From contig JAQFVV010000347.1 in NCBI GenBank assembly GCA_028023455.1, forward strand, positions 372,001 through 436,000: a DNA stretch of 64,000 bases. Reading direction: 5' to 3'. The notes below the pieces were generated by a model. That model ran no database searches. It was not told where the DNA came from and worked only from the letters and a program-made list of their open reading frames with translations. Shown in pieces: positions 25,390 to 34,640 of this stretch (position 1 is the stretch's first letter; each line of letters opens with the position of its first letter). Both the position numbers and the translations under genes were made by a program. This DNA is from Epiperipatus broadwayi. Lineage: Eukaryota > Onychophora > Udeonychophora > Euonychophora > Peripatidae.

Positions 25390-26247
25390 TTTTTTCTTAA
25401 AAAATTTTAATTTAATGCATTTCAAGCTAGATGCTCCTAACTACTGTTAGAACCATCTCATATCTATTTACTTCTAATATAACTTTAGTGATGAGATTAT
25501 TCCTAGAGAGGTGACCAGGCAAATTACATCCCTACTCTGACGACCCAACCAGTATTACTAAACCGATTTAATCTTGCTATAAACATTACATGAGTTTTAT
25601 TTCTGCCTCCTACTTGTATATACAGGTTCGAGTCCACAGGATATCTCTGTGACTCGATTAAACCTGTTCATACCTCACATTTTACAAATGATAACCCTCT
25701 AAGTGACAACTCTGGTCACTATACCAAGGTGGGTTGGGAGGCTGGCATCTTTTTGTCCAGCTCATCCATGAGCTCAGAATATTTTACTGATAGCTCGTAT
25801 TTTTAAAAGGGGTTCTTTCCCCATACATTGGATTCTAATCCATTGACTCACGATATTTGTCAAATATCTAACTGGAAATCTTAATCCAGTGAGTCATTAT
25901 GAGAAGGGGATCTCTGTCCCTGTCTTCTTTATCTAATAAGATCTGGTGACTGCAGAACACCCATGAAAGCACAAGAGAAGGCTCACCATATACTGCTAAG
26001 ATCCACCTACAAATATCTATACCTACACACCTTCAGCCTCTATCTACGATCTCACACTACTATCTATCATCTGTTTTTTTTAGTTTATCCTAAATTCCTT
26101 TATACTGTTGGCCATTTATTGGCTCATCCTTCCTTTATATTATCATGATCAATATTTCCTAATTTCATGTCCAATTTTCCATTACTTGGGGTCCAATTCC
26201 ATTTCCAATCTGGTATCAGTGAATCCTTCCTTTATTTGTGACTGCAC
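25390..26247 (-). other. Untranslated internal region between Gag-like ORF and polypurine tract
   Basis: About 850 bp without recognisable coding sequence. In an autonomous relative, pol would occupy or follow this place. Confidence 0.55.
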
Positions 26248-27177
26248 TTAGGTTTTATCTGGTGGTTGTCTTTCTCTATTGACAACACATCTGCCTCCTC
26301 TGGGATGTGGATTTTGATCCCTAAGTTCTCGGTCTTCTGTCCATTTGTATGGCCACTTCCATTCAGTCTTACATCTATATCGTTTATCTTCCTGCCCTCT
26401 TGGGTTCCACTCTGTACAATCTCTTCTATTTTCCTTCCATCATCCTTTACTAGGATTCCAACCATTTTTAATTTCAAGCGGTTCCTTTGGAGGTGGTCTA
26501 TATACATATCCCTTGTCTGTATCTCCTCCAGTGGCTCTTGACTCGATGCATTCTATCCAGGCATATGTGCTGTTACTGGCTGACTTACTTATCCTCTCTT
26601 CAAATTTTAAGTCTAACTTTTCTACTATCTTGACTACCTGACTTATATTCTCCTGCATGCTCATCATCATCCTATGATCTTCTACTCTTATCACTTTTAT
26701 TTCTTTATCTAACTTTCTTATTCCCTTCTCTGGCCTCCCTATGTCTTCCCTCAGATCAAACTCTGCTGGCTCTCTATCTATACTCTTGGCCCTTTCTAAT
26801 TTGTCACATACACATGGCTCCATACTCTTTTGTTCATCCCACTTAATTTCCCTGTCATGTCTATTTCCTGTGTTCTTTGCCTCTGATTGCTTGATGAAGT
26901 CATTTCTAATCTCTTCTATGGCTTCAGCAATTCTTTTCTGGTTGTCCATTTCTATCTTTACCCACCATTCTTTCATCCTTCTCTCCTGACTGTCCATGTA
27001 TTCCTTCATGAATTGCTGTTGCTCAACCCTCATTTGCATTAGCATATCCATTATATCTCTACAGTTTATTTCATCTTTTACTTCCATCTCCGTATCTTCA
27101 TTCCCTTCTCTTACTTCCTTTTCTTGAAGGTCCATTTTAGCTTGGGACCTTGTATGCATATATATCAATTTATTCAA
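26248..27177 (-). pseudogene. Gag-like coiled-coil ORF of the non-autonomous LTR element
   Basis: An open frame of 245 codons (27177 to the TGA at 26440-26442) begins MNKLIYMHTRSQAKMD; an early TRSQ motif is common at the start of Ty3/Gypsy Gag proteins. Residues 40-100 and 140-190 are rich in Glu, Lys, Met and Gln and look like coiled coil. No capsid major homology region or CCHC zinc knuckle is visible in the frame. The same frame continues beyond the TGA for about 63 codons to TAA at 26248 and is rich in Trp, Arg, Lys and Cys there, which suggests that the stop broke a longer, basic-tailed protein (or is read through). In this class Gag packages element RNA; that role here is inference. 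The ORF is the only coding region in the element. Confidence 0.6.
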
Positions 27178-27724
27178 CCCTAGATCTGTGTTTGTTAGTA
27201 TTATTGTATTGACCTCTTCTGGATAGATTTATAAAAAAAATTTTTTCTACTGACTCTTGGCTTTTTACTTTCATTAGCTATTTAATTTATTTGTTATCTG
27301 TTAGTTAGCATTTAGACTGCTAGACAACCCAAACATCCACATTCTGGTTCACCCTCTTGTTTGCCTGCCTTAGATTCATTTGACTGCCTGCCCTACCTTG
27401 ATGATTGTCCTATATTTCTCCTACTTATCCAACTCTGACTCACTATAATTCAATTAATAATGCTCTTATGTATTACCTTTAACTATAATTTCAACTGAAT
27501 TCGAGTTCCTGCTATAAGGTAGTGTTAAGTGTATTCATTTATTATTCAATTTCATTAAGGCTATCGCCAATTCACCCACACATTTATTTTTCCATTTCTT
27601 AATATTCTACATTATACCTTGGTACTTTACTTATCGCTTTCTTATCATGGTCATAAAATCCCACCAATATTTTATTTTCTAATATTACGTTTATAGTTTT
27701 CGATCACTTTAAGGTTACGGCTGT

Positions 27725-28420
27725 TTAAAACAAATCATACACTTATATTTCTTTAACGTATTAACCTCTTTCATTACACCCACTATGTTTGTACTTTATA
27801 TTGATCACTTTACTATTTTAAAATCATACACATATATTTCCTTCCATTTAACAGATATACTTCATTGTACCAGCTCTGTTGGTAATTTATTGATCAAGTT
27901 ATCCTCACGATTATTTTTAAAATCATACATATATATTTTCCCCAACTTAACTAATATACTTCGTTACACTTACTACATTTGTAATTTATCGATTACTTTA
28001 TTTTCTCGAATATTTAAAATCCTACGTATATATTTTCTTCAACCTAACAAATACACTTCGTTGCCAACATTACTCTTGTAATTTATTGATCACTTTATAA
28101 TTAAGGCTATTTTTTTTCTTAAAAAGAATCATACACATATATATTTTTCAACTTATTATATATGCGACTATTTTATTATTTATTATTTATAATATTTTAT
28201 TTTCAGCTTGACTGAGTTACATTATTATTAACTCACACATATATTTTTTCAACTTCGCTTATATACACGATTATTCTAGAGTCCGACATATATTTTTTCA
28301 CTTAACGTAGATCCCGCTATTTTAGAATTATACATATATTTTTTCAATTTGACTGAGTATGACATTCTAACATACATATATTTTTTCTCAACTTAACTAG
28401 ATAGCGACTATTTTAGACAC
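27725..28420 (-). repeat. Degenerate tandem array in the leader of the LTR element
   Basis: In plus orientation, AATCATACACATATAT-like cores recur at about 27728, 27822, 27920, 28018 and 28127 (spacing about 95-108 bp). Then shorter units with ACATATATTTTTTCAACTT recur at about 28240, 28287, 28333 and 28372 (spacing about 45-55 bp). The array lies between the primer-binding site and the Gag-like ORF, the place where packaging signals usually sit. Function unknown. Confidence 0.65.
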
Positions 28421-28865
28421 TTTTTTCCCCCTATTATTTATCATTAAAACTTTCATGAAGCTTTGTTTTATTCTTTTTTTTTCTACTTGACTGACACAAT
28501 TAATATTTCATTCTCAGCAATTACATTGAGATAATCAATTCTTTGTTCGTGACAATTATATTTGAATACTTCTGGTCTTCTATTAAATATGTCACAACGA
28601 ACTTCAAAAACTTTCTTAATATTAAAAATTTCCCCCTTCCTTCTATATCCTTTGTACACATTTGACATCGAAATACATATATAGAGTATTATAAAGTGAA
28701 AAAAAAATTATCCCCTTCATCTTCGCTTCTAACCATTCTGATTTACGATGCCAATTTTATATATTTTAAAAACACATATATTTTTATTTTTTTTATTTTA
28801 GAAAATATTTACGTTATTTTATCAAATTTATTCAACACGTGATCACTGACTGCACAGCAATAGAT

Positions 28866-28883
28866 ATCCTGGACTGGCCCCCA
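28866..28883 (-). promoter_or_regulatory. Primer-binding site, tRNA-Pro-like
   Basis: On the minus strand, 3 bases after the 5' LTR, the 18-mer TGGGGGCCAGTCCAGGAT begins with the obligatory TGG (complement of tRNA CCA). It differs at three positions from the tRNA-Pro site used by gammaretroviruses (TGGGGGCTCGTCCGGGAT). The tRNA identity is inferred from this resemblance. Confidence 0.75.
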
Positions 28884-28886
28884 AAA

Positions 28887-30619
28887 TGTAATGGAACCAC
28901 GCCGATTGAAAGCTTAACTTCCCTTTTATTTATATATAATGGGGAATTCTTAAAATTCAAGATCATCCACTTTCCACTATCGCAAGCAGAGAGAACATAT
29001 GGACATAAACGAGTCTATATCCGTACTTGACCAAACCTGTATGCTATATGGGTATAGCACCAGTTATATTTCCTGATCAACTATCTCCCGACTGCTGTAA
29101 GATTTTACAGAGTTACAGTGCTTGGATATTTATAAATTTTAATGGGATCAAAATACTGCACCACTAGCTTCACGTGTTAATTCAGTACTCAAAATGAATA
29201 ATAATTATTTTCCCAAACCCTAAGACTATATTACTTTTTGGAGTGGCGAAGAAAGAGACGAAACAGATTTAAAATCAATAAAAGATATTTAATACAATAA
29301 ATTATAATAAAAAGAAACACTCTAAATCATTTACAAACAATAAAAACAGATTATTTGCTATAATGCTACAAATAAAATAAAATAGAAGATCCGATAAATG
29401 ATTGTAATCTGTGAAAATAAATTATCCCTTTATAGTCATTCCAAATATTAGAAAGAGTCTAATTAATGTCTATCTCATTAATATCTGGGATTGGCAATTG
29501 CATTAATTAAAAGTATGTGCACATAAGTTATATAAAATGTATTATACATAATTACCTAGGTTACTAAGTCTTTGATTTAACTTGGAGTCTGGCTGACCAT
29601 CCCGTGGAATTTTTCCACTTCTTTAGCAGGGAACGGTCGCTCTTTGGTTAGATTTGATTGTGGGAACTCCTCCGTATTTTGGACATCAAGGACAAGGCAA
29701 AAATGAACCCTCCGGCAGGCGCTACATCAGCAGTTGTTACATCGAGACGTGAACCATTAAAGCATGGGAGTCTGGATCGACCGGCGATCGTGACTGGCCC
29801 TTAGCCACACATCCTTGAAGCTTCCCTTATGTTGTAGTTTGTTTTCATATTCATACAGTTTTAATCTGCCCCCCCCTTCTTTTTTAAAATCATTCTGCTT
29901 TCTATTATATTTTTCTGCTTCTTATCAGAGCAGTGTCCTCACTGAAGTCTCGACCAATACTGTTTTTTAATTAATTAATTAATGTCCTTTATTTTTCAAA
30001 TTCTTTCCTTATCTTGATCTCCTGCTTGGTTTTTCTTTCACACCTTTTTACTTTAAAAATGCTTTCAACAACTTATACAAAATTACTTTTAATTTGATAT
30101 AATTTTATAATATAATATTTTACATTTATTTATCAATCACTTTCTTTAATAAAATTATTTCATTTTGACATGCAATAAACCTTGCTCTCTTGATTCATAC
30201 ATTCACATATGCATTTCATTTTCGTCAAAATGTGTAATTTTTAAGAACAGATCTTTATCTTCCATTGTATTCTAAATTTTACTTGTATTCTTATTAAACT
30301 CCCCAACTACCGCTTTTTTTTACATCATTAAGTTTCTATTTTATTTATATTTCCTTTCTCATTTTTTAATCTTACACTAAACACATGATATCGATATTTC
30401 TAACCTTAATATTTCTATTCTTTCTAAAATCTGAACCTTGGAGGGTAAAAGATAAGAATCTTTTTGATTCTAATTCCCTCTCTTTTCTTAATTAAAACAT
30501 TTCTTTGTTTACAATTTTTTTTAACCTCACTTTTTAATATTCCAAACACAATATTTAATATTCTTTAAATGTTAAATATCTATATGTGTGATCGCAATAT
30601 GTGTGATCATCACACTATA
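28887..30619 (-). repeat. 5' LTR of the minus-strand LTR element
   Basis: Full-length match to the LTR at 23630-25370. Its outer end reads CACACTATA in place of CACATTACA, so the terminal CA has decayed to TA. It is flanked by TATAT and then runs into a TA tract and the Penelope-like pair. Confidence 0.9.
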
Positions 30620-30630
30620 TATATATATAT

Positions 30631-31404
30631 AAAATTACCCTAAATCCAAAATTCAACTAGACCAGCATAAAAATAATATTAAAACACAACCAAAGGTTTC
30701 ATTGCTACATGCAGACTTCTCAAGTGTAAAGAACTACAAAAACTATACAATATATATAATATTAACCATTACCCACAAATCCATTCAGTTCCCATCCACC
30801 CTTAATATTAAAAGAACTCTTAAATAAGTTAATTGCTTCAGAATAATAAATTTTCAATAATAAAGATTCTTTAATTCTTCTTTTTATTTCATTTCTCTCA
30901 AAGAAAACAACCTTAGCTTTATCAAAATTAATAGTGTGGCCTGTATCTTTTTCATAGACATACAAAGTAGAACTAAGATATCTATTTTTAACTCTACTTT
31001 TATGAACCTTTATCCTTTCATTTAAACTCAAACTACTCTGACCTATGTATACCTTCTTACAATATAAACAAGTAATAAAATATACTACACCAGGAATAGT
31101 CTTTCTATCAAAAATTTCTTTTGTATTATTTAATAAACTATTCAATCTAACAACCCTTTTCCAAGCAATTTTCTTATTTCCAAACAATTTACTATTTCTA
31201 TATACAATTTTATAAAAAGAGAATTTAAATGGCAAAGAAATAAAATCATATTTTTCTTTATCCTTTACATCCCTATAAATATTACTATTAAATAAAATAC
31301 TTTTAACAAATTTATCAGAGTAAGATAATCTTTATAAAATTGACATTTCTGAAACAAAGCTACCCTACTAGAATTATTTAATTTATTCTTCGTATGACAA
31401 TATT
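30631..31404 (-). pseudogene. Penelope-like element, truncated inverted copy (linker and GIY-YIG)
   Basis: The minus-strand frame 31235-30762 (157 codons) contains GVVYFITC, then CKKVYIGQSS, then LNERIKVHK with the catalytic Arg, and FERNEIKRRIKESLLL with acidic residues, which is a GIY-YIG nuclease domain with an embedded CxxC. One His of the CCHH pattern is Tyr here (VYEKDTGHT). The linker is readable up to about 31404 in other frames, and the reverse transcriptase palm is missing. The 3' end lies near 30631, next to a TA tract. It is about 95% identical to the plus-strand copy that follows and is joined to it head to head by the truncated 5' ends. Confidence 0.85.
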
Positions 31405-32610
31405 TTACTTATAAAGGTAATTTTTATAAGATTAAGGAAGGGTGGATAATAGGTTATATTATTTCTCTTTTAGTATGTTCAGTTTATATTAATTATATGG
31501 AAGAGGAAATTATTTTTAAAAAGAAATTGTTTATATTTAAAGTTATTTGTCAGATATGTTGATGATTGTTTATTTGTAGTTGAGAATGATAAATTGAAGA
31601 ATTTTTAAATGAGTTTAATTGTTTTGATCCTTCTATAAAATTTGTGTTAGAAGGAGGGGGGGTTAGATTTTGGTAAGTTAAAATTTTTAGATCTTTTGAT
31701 GATTAGAAATGTAGAAACTAATTGTTTACTATGCAGCCATTTAGTTAAAAGTAGAGAATTAAAATCTATAATTAAACCTGATAGCTATCAGTCTGTATCT
31801 CATAAAGTAGCTGCTTTAAGGAATTATTGTCATAAGAATATTAAATTAAATAATTCTAGTGGGGTTGCTTTGTTTCAGAAATGTCAATTTTATAAAGATT
31901 ACCTGAGGGTTGGTTACTCTGATAAATTTGTTAAAAGTGTTTTATTTAATAGTAATATTTGTAAGGATGTAAAGGATAAAGAAAAATATGATTTTATTTC
32001 TTTGCCATTTAAATTCTCTTCTTATAAAATTGTATGTAGAAATAGTAAATTGTTTGGAAATAAGAAAATTGCTTGGAAAAGGGGTGTTACATTGAATAAT
32101 TTATTAAATAATACCAAAGAAATTTTTGATAAAAAGACTATTCCTGGTGTAGTATATTTTATTCCTTGTTTATTTTGTAAGAAGGTATACATAGGTCAGA
32201 GTAGTTTGAGTTTAAATGAAAGGATAAAGGTTCATAAAAGTAGAGTTAAAAATAGATATCTTAGTTCTGCTTTGTATGTCCATGAAAAAGATACAGGCCA
32301 CACTATTCATTTTGATGAAGCTAAGGTTGTCTTCTTTGAGAGAAATGAAATAAAAAGAAGAATTAAAGAATCTTTATTATTGAAAATTTATTATTCTAAA
32401 GCAATTAACTTATTTAAGAGTTTTTTTAATATTAAGGGATGGATGGGAAGTGAATGAATTTGTGGGTAATGGTTAATATTATATATATTGTATAGTTTTT
32501 GTAGTTCTTTACACTTGAGAAGTCTGCTTGTAGCAGTGAAACCTTTGGTTGTGTTTTAATATTATTTTTATGCTGGTCTAATTGAATTTTGGATTTGAGG
32601 TAATTTTAAT
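31405..32610 (+). pseudogene. Penelope-like element, partial: RT palm end, thumb/linker and GIY-YIG domain
   Basis: The region before the long frame (31405-31695) is frameshifted but shows an RT palm: RYVDDCLF at 31552-31575 carries the YVDD catalytic box, and a KFVLEGG-like stretch lies near 31640. The long frame 31696-32457 (253 codons) holds a thumb/linker region (residues 1-140), GVVY at 151-154, VYIG at 164-167, catalytic-type Arg176, and Cys158/Cys161 with His180, His196 and His202 giving the CCHH pattern. FERNEIK (214-220) and Glu225 follow. The 5' part of the RT is lost. Penelope-like elements combine this RT with GIY-YIG nuclease for target-primed insertion. The 3' noncoding tail to about 32610 matches the inverted copy. 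Dead copy. Confidence 0.87.
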
Positions 32611-32636
32611 TATATATTGACTAGTTTAATTTATGC

Positions 32637-32643
32637 TTGTAAT

Positions 32644-32693
<50 letters not shown>

Positions 32694-32778
32694 ATTACAT
32701 TCAAATCTCCTCTATATACATATAGCTATATATATATATATATATATATATAAGCTATATGTATTAGAGGAGATTTGA
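32637..32778. repeat. Two consecutive TA-centred palindromes
   Basis: Palindrome 1: TGTAATGTTT-(TA)n-AAACATTACA (32637-32699). Palindrome 2: TTCAAATCTCCTCTA ... TAGAGGAGATTTGAA (32702-32778) around a second TA tract with AGCTATAT arms. The arms of palindrome 2 match the outer end of the hammerhead composite repeat. Confidence 0.9.
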
Positions 32779-32835
32779 ACCCAGATATTCAAGCTTCCTT
32801 TAGTCATTCATTCAATCTTATAAAACATAAATTCC
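32763..32835 (-). repeat. Fragment of the composite repeat (B-box end)
   Basis: GAGGAGATTTGAACCCAGAT followed by a CATTCAATCTTATAA-type block matches the B-box side of copies c and d. The ribozyme segment is missing. Confidence 0.6.
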
Positions 32836-33663
32836 AATATAAAATTAGCATAAGAAACCAATGGCATTATGATTATGAAACTGATTGCCAACACTGTGTT
32901 AGGACATTTAAAATAATCTAAAGATTATATAGCAATTTAAATATTTTAAAACAGAATTTGATAAATTTATAAGAGATTTTTGTATATTCACATTTTAAAA
33001 ACAAATTTCAATCAAAAAAGATTTTATTCATTTTCTGAAATCACTCTGCTCCTGCTGACTATTCAATGATGAAAGTGTTTATATTCTCAGTAAGAACTCA
33101 TTTTTTCAACAATTGGCAAGGATTAAGAATAATTTCTTTAGAATTTGTTCATTTCTAAATATTTCTTCTTCAAAATCAAATCCAATTTATTGAATTCTTA
33201 TATAGAATAATTGTTTAATGTTAAAAGCAGTACTTGAAAGATTACAAAAAGTATCACCAGAAAAAATAATTGACCTGTTGCAGCGCCGGAGGATCAATTT
33301 ATTATAATCATAACACTGATTATGTTTCTAAAAAAATTGTTAGTTTTTAAACATCATGTTAAAAATATCTATCCATGGACCTGTACTTGCTATTTTATTC
33401 TTATCCACTATTTAATCATAATAATTTGTCAATATCTCACCATTTTTCTATTTAAAATTGAGTTGGATCAAGTAAATCCATTATTACCTTTTTTATTTAT
33501 TTTGCTTCTAATTTTGAATTGGAAGTCAAACTAGAAATATTGGGATAGGGATAGTGATTTACATTATGGTAATCTGCAGAATTTATTACGTAGCCAATAT
33601 TTTTGTGAATGATGAGTATTTTGTTTTCAAATAGTGTGAAAAATATTGAACTGTTATTATAAA
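32836..33663. other. AT-rich DNA, nothing identified
   Basis: No gene or repeat supported. Confidence 0.5.
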
Positions 33664-33950
33664 TATAGGGGATTTGAACTCAGACTTTTAAGCACCCTTC
33701 AACTATCCACTCTATCTCATATAACTGATACCCATGACCACACACAAGTAGAAAAGATAAATAATCACCAATATATGTATTTCATGCTAAACCAGCATTC
33801 ATCAGTTAATCCAGATTATCATCTCCCACATATAAAGAATCAGTGCTCAGTTTGTATTAAGATAGCAAATCTTCATACTTTAATGGACAGGCTTTAATCT
33901 GCTCCAACCTCCAACTTTTCAGCAAACCATACCATTGAAAGTATGATGAT
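33664..33950. repeat. Hammerhead-bearing composite repeat, copy d
   Basis: In plus orientation: GGGGATTTGAACTCAG (B-box complement) at 33668, then the ribozyme segment on the minus strand (33755-33824), then module A on the plus strand (33838-33945; contains ACTTTAATGGACAGGCTTTA). The module order and orientation match copy c. Copy b differs by inversion of module A. Confidence 0.8.
33755..33824 (-). ncRNA. Hammerhead ribozyme, complete core, copy d
   Basis: On the minus strand: CTGATGA (33805-33799) and GAAA (33783-33780). Stem II is ATGCT/AGCAT, five Watson-Crick pairs, with loop GGTTT. Stem III is ATA/TAT with a two-base loop, and the cleavage site falls after the A complementary to T33772. 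The stem I inner helix is ATTAA/TTGGT; two C-to-T changes relative to copy b are kept paired as G-U. The outer TAATC/GATTA and AGAT/ATCT helices and the TGG bulge are conserved. The outer stem II pair is A-U here and G-U in copy b. Fold preservation despite changes supports a real RNA structure. Confidence 0.8.
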
Positions 33951-33954
33951 GGAA

Positions 33955-34260
33955 ATGTGCAGAAGTAAGACAAAATGAGGAAATTAATATCAATAAATAA
34001 GAAGGGTGCAAGTGAAGATAAAATAAAAGTTATTTGTCTTTTAGAAGCAGAGAAGTATAAATATCTGGATAGGTTGTTAAATGAATAGTTGGTAATTAAA
34101 GTTGACACAAGAGCTAAAAATTAAATAGGGTTGGTTAAAAATCTATTTGTTTTTCAAAGGACGTAAAAAAAAAATTGAAGAACAGTGATGGTATATGTTT
34201 TATCATTTCGAAATGAACAATTTTTATAGGCCATATGGCTTAAATAATATTTTAAAATAG
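33955..34260 (+). pseudogene. Possible fragment of LINE reverse transcriptase (C-terminal part)
   Basis: A frame reads VICLLEAEKYKYLDRLLNE followed by IKVDTRAK. This resembles the YKYLG(R/S)xxxxDG...EIxxRI segment after the RT palm in RTE/CFDP2-like LINEs. It is broken by stops and short, so the call is tentative. Confidence 0.35.
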
Positions 34261-34470
34261 GATTCAAGAAGAAGTATACAGAGCTGCATGGGGTAATGAA
34301 TTGTCAACAACAAATAAAGAATTGAAATGAACTTCTATTGCAATGAGAAAAAATAAAAGCAAATTAAAAATCTTGGAAATTAATAACAAAATATGGATGA
34401 AAATAAATTAATAAAAATAGATAATTTACTTGATGATTAATTTTTTTTTATTAAATGCATTTATAATGAA

Positions 34471-34640
34471 GCATTGGTGGTCAAGAGGTTAGCGATGGCT
34501 GCTTTACAAGCAGTTGTCCCGGGTTAGCGGGTTTGCTTCTTGGCTGATGCTATGACACATGGGGAAAAAAAGTGATTTGAATTTTTGTGCTGGTAGATAG
34601 TCGTGATATTACTGAAGTTGAAGTAAGAAATGCTTGATAA
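34471..34640 (+). repeat. tRNA-Val(UAC)-like SINE head with short body
   Basis: TGGTCAAGAGGTTAGCG (34478-34494) fits a pol III A box. GCTGC-TTTACAA-GCAGT (34500-34516) forms a perfect 5-bp anticodon stem with 7-base loop and anticodon TAC (Val). CCCGGGTTAGCGGG (34518-34531) is a T-arm whose B box (GGTTCGAATCC) is damaged. There is no matching acceptor stem and a non-tRNA body follows, so it is a tRNA-derived SINE or tRNA pseudogene and not a working tRNA. Confidence 0.65.

Larger units (their letters stand above)
23630..30619 (-). mobile_element. Non-autonomous LTR retrotransposon (LARD-like), about 7 kb, minus strand
   Basis: Two direct repeats of about 1.74 kb (23630-25370 and 28887-30619) enclose 3.5 kb. 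The ends are TGTAATG...CATTACA, a short inverted repeat beginning TG and ending CA. TATAT lies on both sides (23625-23629 and 30620-30624), a plausible 5-bp target duplication, although both flanks are TA-rich. On the minus strand a PBS follows the 5' LTR and a polypurine tract precedes the 3' LTR. The internal part holds only a Gag-like ORF; protease, reverse transcriptase, RNase H and integrase are all absent. Mobilisation in trans by a Ty3/Gypsy-type element is inferred. The LTRs are near identical apart from small changes around 24600-24660, so insertion is fairly recent. Confidence 0.87.

Noticed and set aside
26266-26989. Plus-strand frames opposite the Gag-like ORF
   Set aside because: They are antisense shadows; element orientation is fixed by PBS and polypurine tract on the minus strand.
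30690-30745. Hammerhead-like stem-loop at the 3' end of the Penelope-like copies
   Set aside because: The core reads CTTGAGA in place of CTGANGA, so an invariant position is lost and I do not call a ribozyme.
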